Below, one piece after another: positions 25,481-33,346 of a stretch of 64,000 bases of DNA. Origin of the DNA: Pollutimonas sp963712655 (GTDB lineage: Bacteria > Pseudomonadota > Gammaproteobacteria > Burkholderiales > Burkholderiaceae_B); the NCBI GenBank assembly GCA_963712655.1, contig CAVQIT010000004.1, positions 124,001 through 188,000 of the forward strand, in the 5' to 3' direction. The first letter of the stretch is position 1; each line of letters begins with the position of its first letter. A model generated the notes under the pieces. The model searched no databases. It saw only the letters and a list, made by a program, of their open reading frames with translations, and was not told where the DNA came from. The position numbers and the translations under genes were made by a program.

Positions 25481-28423
25481 ATGGAAGAATTGAGCAGCTT
25501 CTTCATTGACTCGGCGCATCATGCTTCTCATGTGCATGGATCATACGATCCAGGCCTGGTATTTTTGTCCATCTTTGTATCGATCTTTTCCGCCACCATG
25601 GCGCTGCAGTCCGCACAGATTGCCCGCCGCACAAAGAATACCCTTCATCGGCACATTGCAATAGCCACTGGCGCGATAGCGCTCGGAGGGGGTATCTGGA
25701 CCATGCATTTCATTGGCATGCTGGCCTTCGAGCTGCCTACGCAAGTCCATTACGCGACGGGAACAACATTGTTTTCGCTTGTTCCTGCCTGCGCCGCGTC
25801 GTGGTTTGCGCTGCACAGGCTTGTTCAACAAGAAGTGAGTAAGCTGCAGCTCATAACCAGCGGTACTATCGTCGGCGCCGGAATCGGAGCGATGCATTAC
25901 ACCGGTATGGCGGCAATGATGACCCCGTTGCAGATGCGATATGAACCGGTCATGTTCGCCCTCTCCATAGTCGTTGCCGTCAGCTTGGCAATTCTTGCCC
26001 TATGGGTTCGATATGGTGTTCAGCAGACTGGGCTTAGCCGCTTGCAGCGCCTTCTCGTCAGCGGCATTGTCATGGGAGTCGCCATTGCCGGCATGCATTA
26101 CACCGGAATGGCCGCGGTGCGGTTTATCGGAACGCCCGGTGCCGCGGTAAATGGCTTGCTGCTCAATGCAACTTACGCTTCTCTTGGATTATCTTCCTTC
26201 ACCATTACGGTAACGGTAATGGTGGCGGCTCTCAATGGCCTGGTTCGTTCCCGCGAGTTGTATCTGGAGGTGGATGAGGGCAGGTCGCGTTTGCATGCAA
26301 TGCTCCATACAGCCGTCGATGGAATCATCACCATCAATTCCCGGGGATTGATCCAGGACTTCAACCCGGCGGCCCAGCGTCTTTTCGGCTGGAGCGCCGA
26401 CGAAATTATCGGGCGCAACATCACGATGCTGATGCCTGAGACGGATCAATCAAATCATGATGATGCGCTGCGCAACTACTTGACTACCGGAAAATCGAAA
26501 ATCATCGGTACAAGCCGCGAAGTCATCGGATTGCGCAAAAATGGCAGCCTGGTTCCCATGCGCCTTGCCATCGGCCGTGTAGACCTGGCCGAAGAGCCGC
26601 TGTTTGTCGGTTTTGTTTCGGACATCAGCGAACGCCACGCATTGGAAGCGTCACTTCGGGAAATCGCCGAGCGCGCCGAACAAGCCACCGCCGCCAAAAG
26701 CACCTTTCTGGCAAACATGAGCCACGAAATCCGTACGCCGATGAATTCCATCATTGGATTTACCGAACTGGTGCTGCAAAGCGACTTGGCGCCGGCTCAA
26801 CGAAATCACCTCAACACGATTCGGCAATCGTCCCGCTCTTTGTTGCATCTGCTTAACGACATTCTTGATACTACCAAGCTGGAGAAGGGGCAGTTGGAGC
26901 TTGAGCAGACCGTTTTTTCGCTCAAGGGTTTGGCGATGCAAGTCGAATCTTCGCTGCGTCTCGGCGCGCAAGCTAAAAACTTCACGCTGACGACACACTA
27001 CCCATCAGGCATGCCCGAGTATTTTCAGGGCGATCCCTTGCGCCTGCTGCAGGTATTAACCAACCTTGTCGGCAATGCCATCAAATTTACCGAGAATGGC
27101 GGCGTTGAAATCAGCTTTTCTTTTGAAAGCGAGATCGTGCATATTCAAGTCCGCGACAGCGGAATCGGCATGACACCGAAGCAGATCGAAGCGATTTTCG
27201 CTCCGTTCACTCAAGCCGATGCCTCCATCAGCAGGCGGTTTGGCGGCACGGGACTTGGCACCACCATCGCTCGTCAAATTACAGAACTGATGAAAGGGCG
27301 CATCGAAGTCGAGAGCGAACTGGGCCGGGGCAGCACGTTTCATGTATGGCTTCCATTGCCGGTAGGGCAGAAGCCCGTTACGTCCAGTATCGATTCAGTA
27401 CCGGCCTTGATTCTGCCGCCGCTGCGCATTCTTATCGCCGATGACATTCCGCAGAATCTGGAATTGCTGTCCCTTATCTTGAAAGACGCTGGGCATCAGG
27501 TCGGGATGGGGCGCGATGGAGCGGAGGCGGTGGAAAAATTCAAAGCCGGCGAGTTCGATGTGGTGCTGATGGATGTGCACATGCCCGGCATCGACGGCCT
27601 GCAGGCAACCCGATTGATACGCCAATACGAACGCACATCCGGCCATGCGCGCATCCCCGTGATCGCCTTGACCGCCAGCGTCATGGCGGATGACCGCCGC
27701 GCCGCGCTCCAGGCCGGCATGGACGGCTTTGCGATCAAGCCATTGGATGTACGGAAACTGTTTGAAGAAATCGCCCTGGTATTGAATCTATCGGGCAGCG
27801 CCGAATCTCCAAGTCCGGTCTCTAAAGCCGTCTCCATTCCCGCTCAAGCGGTTGATTGGGCCCAGGGCGTTGCGTTGTGGGGCAATGAAATCCGGCTTAC
27901 CACGGCGATTGAACAATTTCTCAGTACGGCAACAGAAAAATACCCATTGCCTAGCGGTGCCTTCGATCAAATCGACCAGGAAAAAACCGTGTTCAGCTTG
28001 CATGGTATGCGAGGGGTTGCAGGAAATCTCGCGCTTCCAATCGTTGCGAAGTTGGCGGGAACATTGGAAACGTTGATTCGAGAAGGGCGCCTTGAGGAGG
28101 CCCGTCCCCTGTTTGCGCGCCTGAGCGTCGATTTGGACGCGGTGCGGCAAGAGGTTTCCCTGCGCCGTCCTGCCGTAACGGCTACGGCGGCGTCAGTTCC
28201 GGCTGCCGATCTATTGCCGGCCATGAAGGCGTTGCTGGATACTCTGGCGCGCAATGAACTGGATGATGACATGTTGGGAAGTGTATGCGTCGGCTTGGAA
28301 AGCATTGATCAACGATCTCATGCCCAGGCCTTGCGCACCGCGACAGATGCTTTTGAGTTCCAGCAAGCTCACGCCGTGCTGGAGAAACTGATCAATGAAC
28401 ACAGAAACTACGCTTCCTCGTAA
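25481..28423 (+). CDS. MHYT-PAS hybrid histidine kinase with receiver and HPt domains
   Basis: 980-residue membrane kinase. Domains in order: MHYT (residues about 20-260; GGGIWTMHFIGM, GAGIGAMHYTGM, GVAIAGMHYTGM), PAS (about 278-390; AVDGIITINSRGLIQDFNPA), HisKA with phospho-His415 in NMSHEIRTPMNSIIGF, HATPase (NLVGNAIKFTENG, RDSGIGM, GGTGLGTTIA), receiver with phospho-Asp698 in VLMDVHMPGIDGLQ, and HPt with His841 in LHGMRGVAGNL. This is a complete phosphorelay up to HPt, which needs a separate output. The next gene, a REC-HD-GYP regulator, overlaps its end and is the obvious receiver. The start ATG 25481 is chosen for AAAGGG 10 bases upstream and because the first helix follows; an in-frame opening runs back to 25253 inside the previous gene. 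Confidence 0.92.
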   Translation: MEELSSFFIDSAHHASHVHGSYDPGLVFLSIFVSIFSATMALQSAQIARRTKNTLHRHIAIATGAIALGGGIWTMHFIGMLAFELPTQVHYATGTTLFSLVPACAASWFALHRLVQQEVSKLQLITSGTIVGAGIGAMHYTGMAAMMTPLQMRYEPVMFALSIVVAVSLAILALWVRYGVQQTGLSRLQRLLVSGIVMGVAIAGMHYTGMAAVRFIGTPGAAVNGLLLNATYASLGLSSFTITVTVMVAALNGLVRSRELYLEVDEGRSRLHAMLHTAVDGIITINSRGLIQDFNPAAQRLFGWSADEIIGRNITMLMPETDQSNHDDALRNYLTTGKSKIIGTSREVIGLRKNGSLVPMRLAIGRVDLAEEPLFVGFVSDISERHALEASLREIAERAEQATAAKSTFLANMSHEIRTPMNSIIGFTELVLQSDLAPAQRNHLNTIRQSSRSLLHLLNDILDTTKLEKGQLELEQTVFSLKGLAMQVESSLRLGAQAKNFTLTTHYPSGMPEYFQGDPLRLLQVLTNLVGNAIKFTENGGVEISFSFESEIVHIQVRDSGIGMTPKQIEAIFAPFTQADASISRRFGGTGLGTTIARQITELMKGRIEVESELGRGSTFHVWLPLPVGQKPVTSSIDSVPALILPPLRILIADDIPQNLELLSLILKDAGHQVGMGRDGAEAVEKFKAGEFDVVLMDVHMPGIDGLQATRLIRQYERTSGHARIPVIALTASVMADDRRAALQAGMDGFAIKPLDVRKLFEEIALVLNLSGSAESPSPVSKAVSIPAQAVDWAQGVALWGNEIRLTTAIEQFLSTATEKYPLPSGAFDQIDQEKTVFSLHGMRGVAGNLALPIVAKLAGTLETLIREGRLEEARPLFARLSVDLDAVRQEVSLRRPAVTATAASVPAADLLPAMKALLDTLARNELDDDMLGSVCVGLESIDQRSHAQALRTATDAFEFQQAHAVLEKLINEHRNYASS

Positions 28424-28436
28424 GGAAGTGAACGCC

Positions 28437-29462
28437 ATGAATCATTTAAACGATGCTCGTCCCACCCTTTTGCTGGTCGATGATGAGCCCACCAATTTGC
28501 AGGTGTTGCGCCATACCTTCCAAAGCGGTTATCGCCTGTTATTCGCGAAAAACGGTCATGCGGCGCTGGAACTCGTGGCTTCAGGCCGTCCCGACCTGAT
28601 TTTGCTTGACATCATGATGCCTGGCTTATCCGGCTATGAGGTTTGCAAAACGCTGAAGCAAGATCCATCGACGTCCTCTATCCCCGTAATTTTCGTAACG
28701 GCATTGGCGGAAGCGGCCAACGAGCAGCAGGGATTGGAGCTGGGGGCGGTTGATTACATTACCAAGCCCTTCAATCCGCACATAGTGCAGGCTCGTGTGC
28801 GTACTCATTTATCGCTGGTGCAAGCGCTGGAGTTGGAGGAAACACGCCTGCAGATTGTCCAGTGTCTTGGAATGGCAGCCGAGTACAGAGACAATGAAAC
28901 CGGCATGCACGTCATCCGCATGAGCCATTTTGCGAAAACACTCGCTCTTGCCGCGGGTTACAGCGATCGCGCGGCAAACGATCTTTTGCATGCCGCGGCC
29001 ATGCACGACGTAGGCAAGATTGGAATTTCCGACGCTATTTTGCTTAAACCGGGCAAGCTGACCGATGAGGAGTGGAACATCATGCGCCAGCACACGGAGA
29101 TCGGCGCACGAATTATCGGCAACCACCCCTCCGGCCTGCTGCGCATGGCCTCGACCATCGCACTGAATCACCATGAAAAATGGGATGGCAGCGGCTATCC
29201 GAATGGGTTGGCGGGCGAAAACATTCCCCATGTCGCTCGCATCGTGGCCTTGGCTGACGTTTTCGATGCGCTCACCAGTGTGCGTCCATACAAAGAGGCC
29301 TGGTCGGTGGAAGATGCCATAAGCCATATTCGCAATCAAAGCGGGAAGCATTTTGACCCGGAATTGGTCGATGTTTTCATGACCTGCGTTCCTGAAATTC
29401 TTCGAATCAGCACAAAGTGGGCCGATGACCAGGAGGATGCCGAAAACCTTGCGGGCGAGTGA
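28437..29462 (+). CDS. Response regulator with HD-GYP phosphodiesterase domain (RpfG type)
   Basis: 341-residue two-domain regulator. The receiver domain has LLVDDEPTNLQVL and the phosphorylated Asp in LILLDIMMPGLSGYEV. The HD-GYP domain is complete: metal-binding HAAAMHDVGKIGISDAIL, IMRQHTEIGARII, NHHEKWDGSGYPNGLAGENI (GYP) and RIVALADVFDALTSVRPYKE. HD-GYP proteins degrade c-di-GMP to GMP or pGpG. AAGGAAG 8 bases before ATG 28437 supports that start; ATG 28395, which overlaps the kinase gene by 29 bases, is the alternative. It is probably phosphorylated through the HPt domain of the preceding kinase, so the module would couple the MHYT signal to c-di-GMP removal. Confidence 0.93.
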   Translation: MNHLNDARPTLLLVDDEPTNLQVLRHTFQSGYRLLFAKNGHAALELVASGRPDLILLDIMMPGLSGYEVCKTLKQDPSTSSIPVIFVTALAEAANEQQGLELGAVDYITKPFNPHIVQARVRTHLSLVQALELEETRLQIVQCLGMAAEYRDNETGMHVIRMSHFAKTLALAAGYSDRAANDLLHAAAMHDVGKIGISDAILLKPGKLTDEEWNIMRQHTEIGARIIGNHPSGLLRMASTIALNHHEKWDGSGYPNGLAGENIPHVARIVALADVFDALTSVRPYKEAWSVEDAISHIRNQSGKHFDPELVDVFMTCVPEILRISTKWADDQEDAENLAGE

Positions 29463-29523
29463 TGGAAAAGCAGCAAATGCGTAAGGGTGAATGTGGTATT
29501 GCGGCACAGGAAAAATAAAATGC

Positions 29524-29552
29524 TTGCAAATAATACTGTTTTTTCATACAGT
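29524..29552 (+). promoter_or_regulatory. Candidate promoter of the SOS-box gene
   Basis: A -35 element TTGCAA (29524-29529) and a -10 element TACAGT (29547-29552) are separated by 17 bases. The first SOS box covers the spacer and -10, which is the usual place for LexA repression. It would start transcription near 29559, giving a leader of about 110 bases before the small ORF. Confidence 0.5.
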
Positions 29553-29553
29553 T
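29534..29553. promoter_or_regulatory. LexA-type SOS box 1
   Basis: TACTGTTTTTTCATACAGTT fits the SOS box pattern CTG-N10-CAG with the flanking TA and an AT-rich core, as in the gamma- and betaproteobacterial consensus (TACTGTATATATATACAGTA). Confidence 0.8.
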
Positions 29554-29566
29554 CAGCTTAAGAAAT

Positions 29567-29586
29567 AGCTGTATTTTTAAACAGTA
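29567..29586. promoter_or_regulatory. LexA-type SOS box 2
   Basis: AGCTGTATTTTTAAACAGTA again gives CTG-N10-CAG. Its centre is 33 bases from that of box 1, about three helical turns, so two LexA dimers would sit on the same face of the DNA. Confidence 0.8.
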
Positions 29587-29667
29587 TCATCCGTGGCAAG
29601 GCGCCTGTGCCGGCGCGGGGGGCCGGTTGGCTCCGTCAATGTTGCGGCTTACCCTGGGAACATCCTC

Positions 29668-29844
29668 ATGCAAACTTATCAGCCCAAAAAAGCGCCTTCA
29701 AAATGGCCTTTCCCGCCTGGCCCTGGCCGCGGCAAGTTGGTTCGGCTTACACGCGGGTCCATGCTGGCCGATATCTGTCTTGTGGCGGTATGGGGTGCAA
29801 CGATTCCCGGCCTTATGTGGCTGGGGGCTGCGGGCGGCTTTTAA
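29668..29844 (+). CDS. Small SOS-controlled membrane protein, function unknown
   Basis: 58-residue protein not recognised as a named family. The first half is basic and proline-rich (QPKKAPSKWPFPPGPGRGKL, then VRLTRG). The second half is one hydrophobic helix (about residues 32-57: MLADICLVAVWGATIPGLMW) ending at GGF, so it should sit in the inner membrane with its N-terminus in the cytoplasm. GGGAA lies 7 bases before ATG 29668. An in-frame GTG at 29593 would add 25 residues but falls 7 bases after SOS box 2 and lacks a ribosome-binding site. Two LexA boxes lie 82-134 bases upstream and the leader has a GCGCC/GGCGC hairpin (29601-29616). Small hydrophobic proteins under LexA (TisB, SidA) act as membrane toxins or division inhibitors; that role here is inference. 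Confidence 0.7.
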   Translation: MQTYQPKKAPSKWPFPPGPGRGKLVRLTRGSMLADICLVAVWGATIPGLMWLGAAGGF

Positions 29845-29867
29845 AACAGGCTATTTTCTTGTACAAT
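29840..29867 (+). promoter_or_regulatory. Candidate rplS promoter
   Basis: TTTAAA (29840-29845), a 16-base spacer and TACAAT (29862-29867). The -35 overlaps the stop codon of the small SOS gene. It would give rplS its own transcript, independent of the SOS promoter. Confidence 0.5.
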
Positions 29868-29951
29868 AGCTGGTTTTTCAACTCATCCTCTGTCGGGCTT
29901 TGCCATAAACCAAAAATTGGCCCGTACCATGATGAAATCAGGAGCTTTACC

Positions 29952-30341
29952 GTGAATTTGATTGAACTTCTTGAACAAGAAGAAATCGCTCGCCTTACCG
30001 GCGGCGAAGCCAAACCCCAATTTGGCCCTGGCGACACCGTTATCGTCAACGTAAACGTGGTTGAAGGCGCCCGCAAGCGTGTTCAGGCTTACGAGGGTGT
30101 TGTCATTGCCCGCCGTAATCGCGGCCTGAATTCGTCTTTCATCGTTCGCAAGATTTCGTCCGGCGAAGCGGTCGAGCGTACGTTCCAGCTTTATTCCCCG
30201 CAAATCGCCAGTATCGAAGTCAAGCGCCGCGGCGATGTTCGCCGTGCTAAACTTTACTACTTGCGCAGCCGTTCGGGTAAAGCCGCTCGCATCAAAGAAA
30301 AGCTGGTTCGCAACCCCAAGAAATCAGCCGCCGCTAATTAA
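29952..30341 (+). CDS. rplS: 50S ribosomal protein L19
   Basis: 129-residue protein at the 30S-50S interface of the ribosome. NLIELLEQEEIARLTGGEAK, then FGPGDTVIVNVNVVEGARKR, RRNRGLNSSFIVRKIS and VERTFQLYSPQIASIEVKRR with RRAKLYYLRSRSGKAARI are diagnostic. The start is GTG 29952 after AGGAGC. In most bacteria rplS closes the operon rpsP-rimM-trmD-rplS; none of those three genes lies upstream here. Instead the c-di-GMP module and the SOS gene precede it, so rplS has been separated or the module inserted. A terminator follows. Confidence 0.97.
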   Translation: MNLIELLEQEEIARLTGGEAKPQFGPGDTVIVNVNVVEGARKRVQAYEGVVIARRNRGLNSSFIVRKISSGEAVERTFQLYSPQIASIEVKRRGDVRRAKLYYLRSRSGKAARIKEKLVRNPKKSAAAN

Positions 30342-30364
30342 GCAGCGCGTTTCCGGTTTAAACC

Positions 30365-30396
30365 AGCAAAGGCACCCAATGGGTGCCTTTGCTTTA
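30365..30396 (+). terminator. Rho-independent terminator after rplS
   Basis: Perfect 13-bp stem AGCAAAGGCACCC / GGGTGCCTTTGCT with a 3-base loop, then TTATG. The arms are self-complementary T-rich/A-rich at the base, as in many bidirectional terminators. Confidence 0.8.
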
Positions 30397-30403
30397 TGAA
30401 TTT

Positions 30404-31132
30404 ATGTCGCAGAGTATTTTTCCTTCACGAAACGAACGCTTGGTTGTCCCGGGTTTTGACCCCCAGGCCCAACCTGTTGTTTCACACGAAGTGCTGCGGC
30501 CCTTGTCTGAAGCATTCCTCCAACTGGATTTCATCTGTTCGGCCTTTGACCATACTGTCGAATGGCAGGTCGAACCGCTATTCAGCGATTTGTTCCAGAA
30601 TCATAGCCACCAAGACGCCGTCAAGGCCGCGGTCTTGTTTCCGCTGGTGCAGCGTCCGGCCGGCGTGCATGTTTTATTTACCCGCCGCGCCACGCATCTG
30701 AACAATCATGGCGGGCAAATCAGTTTCCCCGGCGGACGTATCGAGCTTACCGATAGCGATGCCGTCGCGGCCGCCTTGCGCGAAACCCATGAAGAAATCG
30801 GCGTGCCGCCCGAATTCATCAGGCCTCTTGCTGCGCACCCCAGCTTTTTGACAGCCAGTTGCTACACCATGAAGCCGATCATCGGCGTTATGCTGCCCGG
30901 CTTTACGATAAGACCGGACAGATCCGAAGTTGCCGAAGTATTCGAGGTGCCGCTCTCGGTGTTGATGGATACCCGGTTGCACCGCCTGCACCAGGCCCCG
31001 CTGCCTGGCGGTGGGCATCGTGTCTATTTTTCGATCACGTGGGGGCCTTACTTTATCTGGGGCGCCACAGCGGCCTTGATTCGTAATTTCTACCATTTCC
31101 TCGCCGCCGCCCAGGCCCAGCTCGATCGCTAG
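30404..31132 (+). CDS. NUDIX hydrolase, probable CoA pyrophosphatase
   Basis: 242-residue NUDIX protein of the NudL/CoAse group. The upstream family motif LNNHGGQISFPGG runs into the NUDIX box GGRIELTDSDAVAAALRETH, then EEIGV, with the catalytic glutamates in place. NudL-type enzymes split CoA or its esters into 3',5'-ADP and phosphopantetheine. ATG 30404 (MSQSIFPSRNERLVV) is preferred; the frame is open to 30383. It begins 8 bases after the rplS terminator and shows no clear ribosome-binding site or promoter, so read-through from rplS is possible. It converges with rsgA, the two stops being 26 bases apart. Confidence 0.88.
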   Translation: MSQSIFPSRNERLVVPGFDPQAQPVVSHEVLRPLSEAFLQLDFICSAFDHTVEWQVEPLFSDLFQNHSHQDAVKAAVLFPLVQRPAGVHVLFTRRATHLNNHGGQISFPGGRIELTDSDAVAAALRETHEEIGVPPEFIRPLAAHPSFLTASCYTMKPIIGVMLPGFTIRPDRSEVAEVFEVPLSVLMDTRLHRLHQAPLPGGGHRVYFSITWGPYFIWGATAALIRNFYHFLAAAQAQLDR

Positions 31133-31158
31133 CCACGGCGGGCCGCATGCGCCGGAGG

Positions 31159-32064
31159 TCAGTAGCGGCCTTGAGACTCGTTTTCGGCCAATATCCGTTT
31201 ATATAAATCGTGGCGCTCTGTCGTAACCGCGCCGCGCTCTATGGCCGCCAGCACCCCGCAGCCCGGTTCGTGCCGGTGCGTGCAGTTATAGAACCGGCAA
31301 TGCTGTATGGCTTCTTTGAACTCCGGAAAACCCCGTTCGATGTCGGTCGCCGTCAAATGATAAAGGCCAAAAGCCTGGAATCCCGGGGAGTCGATGATAT
31401 CGCCCGCTTGGTCCGGCAGATGATACAGATGCGTGCTGGTCGTCGTATGCTTGCCGGCCCCCAGCGCCTGCGAATGTTCCTGCGTGTGCGCCCGGGCATC
31501 GGGCACCAGGGCATTGAGTATGGTCGATTTGCCCATGCCGCTTTGGCCCAGCAGCAAGGTGCAGCGGTCCCGCAGCAGCGGCAGCAGCGTGGCCCGCATC
31601 TGCTCGGGCGCATGGGCGCTTAGCTCGACAATATGGATGCCCAGCGCCAGCAAGGTTGCCAGGCGCTGGCGCGCTTTTTGAACGCTGTTTTCAAGGTCTA
31701 CCTTGTTCAGGATAACGATGGGCTCGATATTGGCGCTCCAGGCGGCCACCAGGGCCCGGCCTGTCAGATCGTCGGAGAACGCCGGCTCGGGCGCCACGAC
31801 GATCAGCAATTGGTCGACATTGGCGGCAAACTGCTTGGTGCGCATGTCGTCCGAACGGTACAGCAGGTTGCGGCGTTCAAGAATGCGGTCTATGGACCCT
31901 TCGCTGGCGCCCTGCGGGCTGATAACAACCCTGTCGCCCACGGCGGCGCCCGCCTTTTTGCCCCGGGGAAAGCATTTGCGCAGGCTGCCGTCGGGCAGTT
32001 CCACCGTATAGTGCCGACCGTGCGCGGCGATGATGCGCCCTTCGAGGGCCAGGGCCTCAGCCAT
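31159..32064 (-). CDS. rsgA: Small ribosomal subunit biogenesis GTPase
   Basis: 301-residue circularly permuted GTPase that helps late 30S assembly. N-terminal OB domain, then G motifs in permuted order: G4 LNKVDLE, the P-loop GQSGMGKSTILNAL and DSPGFQAFGL (G3). The C-terminal zinc knuckle is CRFYNCTHRHEPGCG. All features expected of RsgA are present. ATG 32062-32064 overlaps the last codons of the M48 protease gene by 8 bases, so the protease and rsgA are co-transcribed on the minus strand. Confidence 0.95.
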   Translation of the reverse strand: MAEALALEGRIIAAHGRHYTVELPDGSLRKCFPRGKKAGAAVGDRVVISPQGASEGSIDRILERRNLLYRSDDMRTKQFAANVDQLLIVVAPEPAFSDDLTGRALVAAWSANIEPIVILNKVDLENSVQKARQRLATLLALGIHIVELSAHAPEQMRATLLPLLRDRCTLLLGQSGMGKSTILNALVPDARAHTQEHSQALGAGKHTTTSTHLYHLPDQAGDIIDSPGFQAFGLYHLTATDIERGFPEFKEAIQHCRFYNCTHRHEPGCGVLAAIERGAVTTERHDLYKRILAENESQGRY

Positions 32065-33301
32065 GTTTCAGATTCTGTATGCGCAGCACGGCGGGGGGAT
32101 GGCTATCGTAAAACGCCGAGTGTACCGGATCGGGTGTCAGGGTGGCGGCATTATCGTCATATAGCTTGATCAATGCCGACACCAGTTCGTCCGCGGAACA
32201 CTGGCGGGCGGCGTATTGGTCGGCCTGGAATTCGTCGCGGCGCGAGTACCAACTGGCCAAAGGGGTGAACCAGAAGGTGAAAACCGGAACAACCAGCAAG
32301 AACAGTATCAGCGCCAGCGCGTCATTGGGACGGCCAAGCTGCGGCAGGACGCCCAGTTGCACATAGAACCAGACCTGCGATGACAGCCAGCCCAGCAGCA
32401 AGGCGAATACCAGCGCCAGGCTGAAGCTGACGGCCATGCGCTTGAGGATATGCTTGTGCTTGAAATGCCCCAGTTCGTGCGCCAGCACGGCTTCGACTTC
32501 ACCCACGTTCAGGCGGGCAAGCAGGGTGTCGAAGAACACAATGCGGCGCGCTTTGCCGAAACCGGTGAAATAGGCATTGCCATGCGCCGACCGTTTGGAG
32601 CCGTCCATGACGAACAAGCCGCTGAGCGAAAACCCGCAGCGCTGCGCCAGGCTATGGATGCGGTCCGCCATTTCCGGATTGTCCAGCGGGGTGAATTTGT
32701 TGAAAAATGGCGCGATGACCGTGGGGAAGAGCCAAAGGATCAGCAAATTGAAACCTATCCATATGCCCCAGGCCCACCAGACCCAATTGGCGCCGGCATT
32801 GGCCATGATCCACAGGATGCTGGCGACCAGCGGCGTGCCTAAAATCAGCGTCAGCAACAAGGTTTTCAGCGAGTCCAGTACAAACAGCCTGGGAGTCAGG
32901 CGATTGAAGCCAAAGCGCGCTTCGAGCTTGAATTTCTTCCATATGGAGAACGGCAGGCCGGCGATGCCCAGCACGAGCAGCACGGCGCCTATCAGGGCCA
33001 GTTGGCGCAGCATTTCATTGTCTATCAGGTTGCCCAGCCAGACATCCAGGAATTGCAGGCCGCCCAGCAGGGTGAAGGCCACCAGCACCGCCGCTTCGGC
33101 AACGCGCTCGATCATCGATAAGCGCATCTTGGCCGCCGTGTAGTCGGCCGCGCGCTGGTGGCTATGCAGGCCTATGCGGTCGGCGAACTCGGCGGGCACC
33201 GCCGCGCGGTGGCGCATTACGTGGCGGACTTGGCGCGATGCCAGCCAGAGCCGCATTGCGATGTCGGAAAGTAGGAAGACAATAAATGCCAATGTGAACA
33301 T
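32057..33301 (-). CDS. M48-family membrane metalloprotease (Ste24-like)
   Basis: 414-residue zinc protease with several membrane helices (about residues 1-20, 65-90, 100-120, 155-215 and 290-345). The catalytic motif is HELGH in AVLAHELGHFKHKHILKRM, with the third zinc Glu expected in the YSRRDEFQADQYA segment. ARRIVFFDTLL and the N-terminal FKLEARFGFNRLTPRLFVLD are characteristic of the Ste24/CAAX prenyl protease 1 branch, rather than short HtpX. It probably acts in membrane-protein quality control. Forty-five bases separate its start from orn, which is divergent. Confidence 0.9.
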   Translation of the reverse strand: MFTLAFIVFLLSDIAMRLWLASRQVRHVMRHRAAVPAEFADRIGLHSHQRAADYTAAKMRLSMIERVAEAAVLVAFTLLGGLQFLDVWLGNLIDNEMLRQLALIGAVLLVLGIAGLPFSIWKKFKLEARFGFNRLTPRLFVLDSLKTLLLTLILGTPLVASILWIMANAGANWVWWAWGIWIGFNLLILWLFPTVIAPFFNKFTPLDNPEMADRIHSLAQRCGFSLSGLFVMDGSKRSAHGNAYFTGFGKARRIVFFDTLLARLNVGEVEAVLAHELGHFKHKHILKRMAVSFSLALVFALLLGWLSSQVWFYVQLGVLPQLGRPNDALALILFLLVVPVFTFWFTPLASWYSRRDEFQADQYAARQCSADELVSALIKLYDDNAATLTPDPVHSAFYDSHPPAVLRIQNLKHG

Positions 33302-33346
33302 AAGAAGCGCCAGTGTGCGAAAATCGGTGTTTTAAGGAAGGATTAT

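Noticed and set aside
28395..28436. Upstream start for the HD-GYP regulator
   Set aside because: Possible, but ATG 28437 has a good ribosome-binding site at the right distance while 28395 does not.
29462..29518. 18-codon ORF after the HD-GYP gene (ATG overlapping its stop)
   Set aside because: No ribosome-binding site or recognisable feature; a chance frame is likely.
29593..29667. Longer form of the SOS-controlled protein from GTG 29593
   Set aside because: The start would fall right after SOS box 2 without a ribosome-binding site, and the added residues are unlike the rest.
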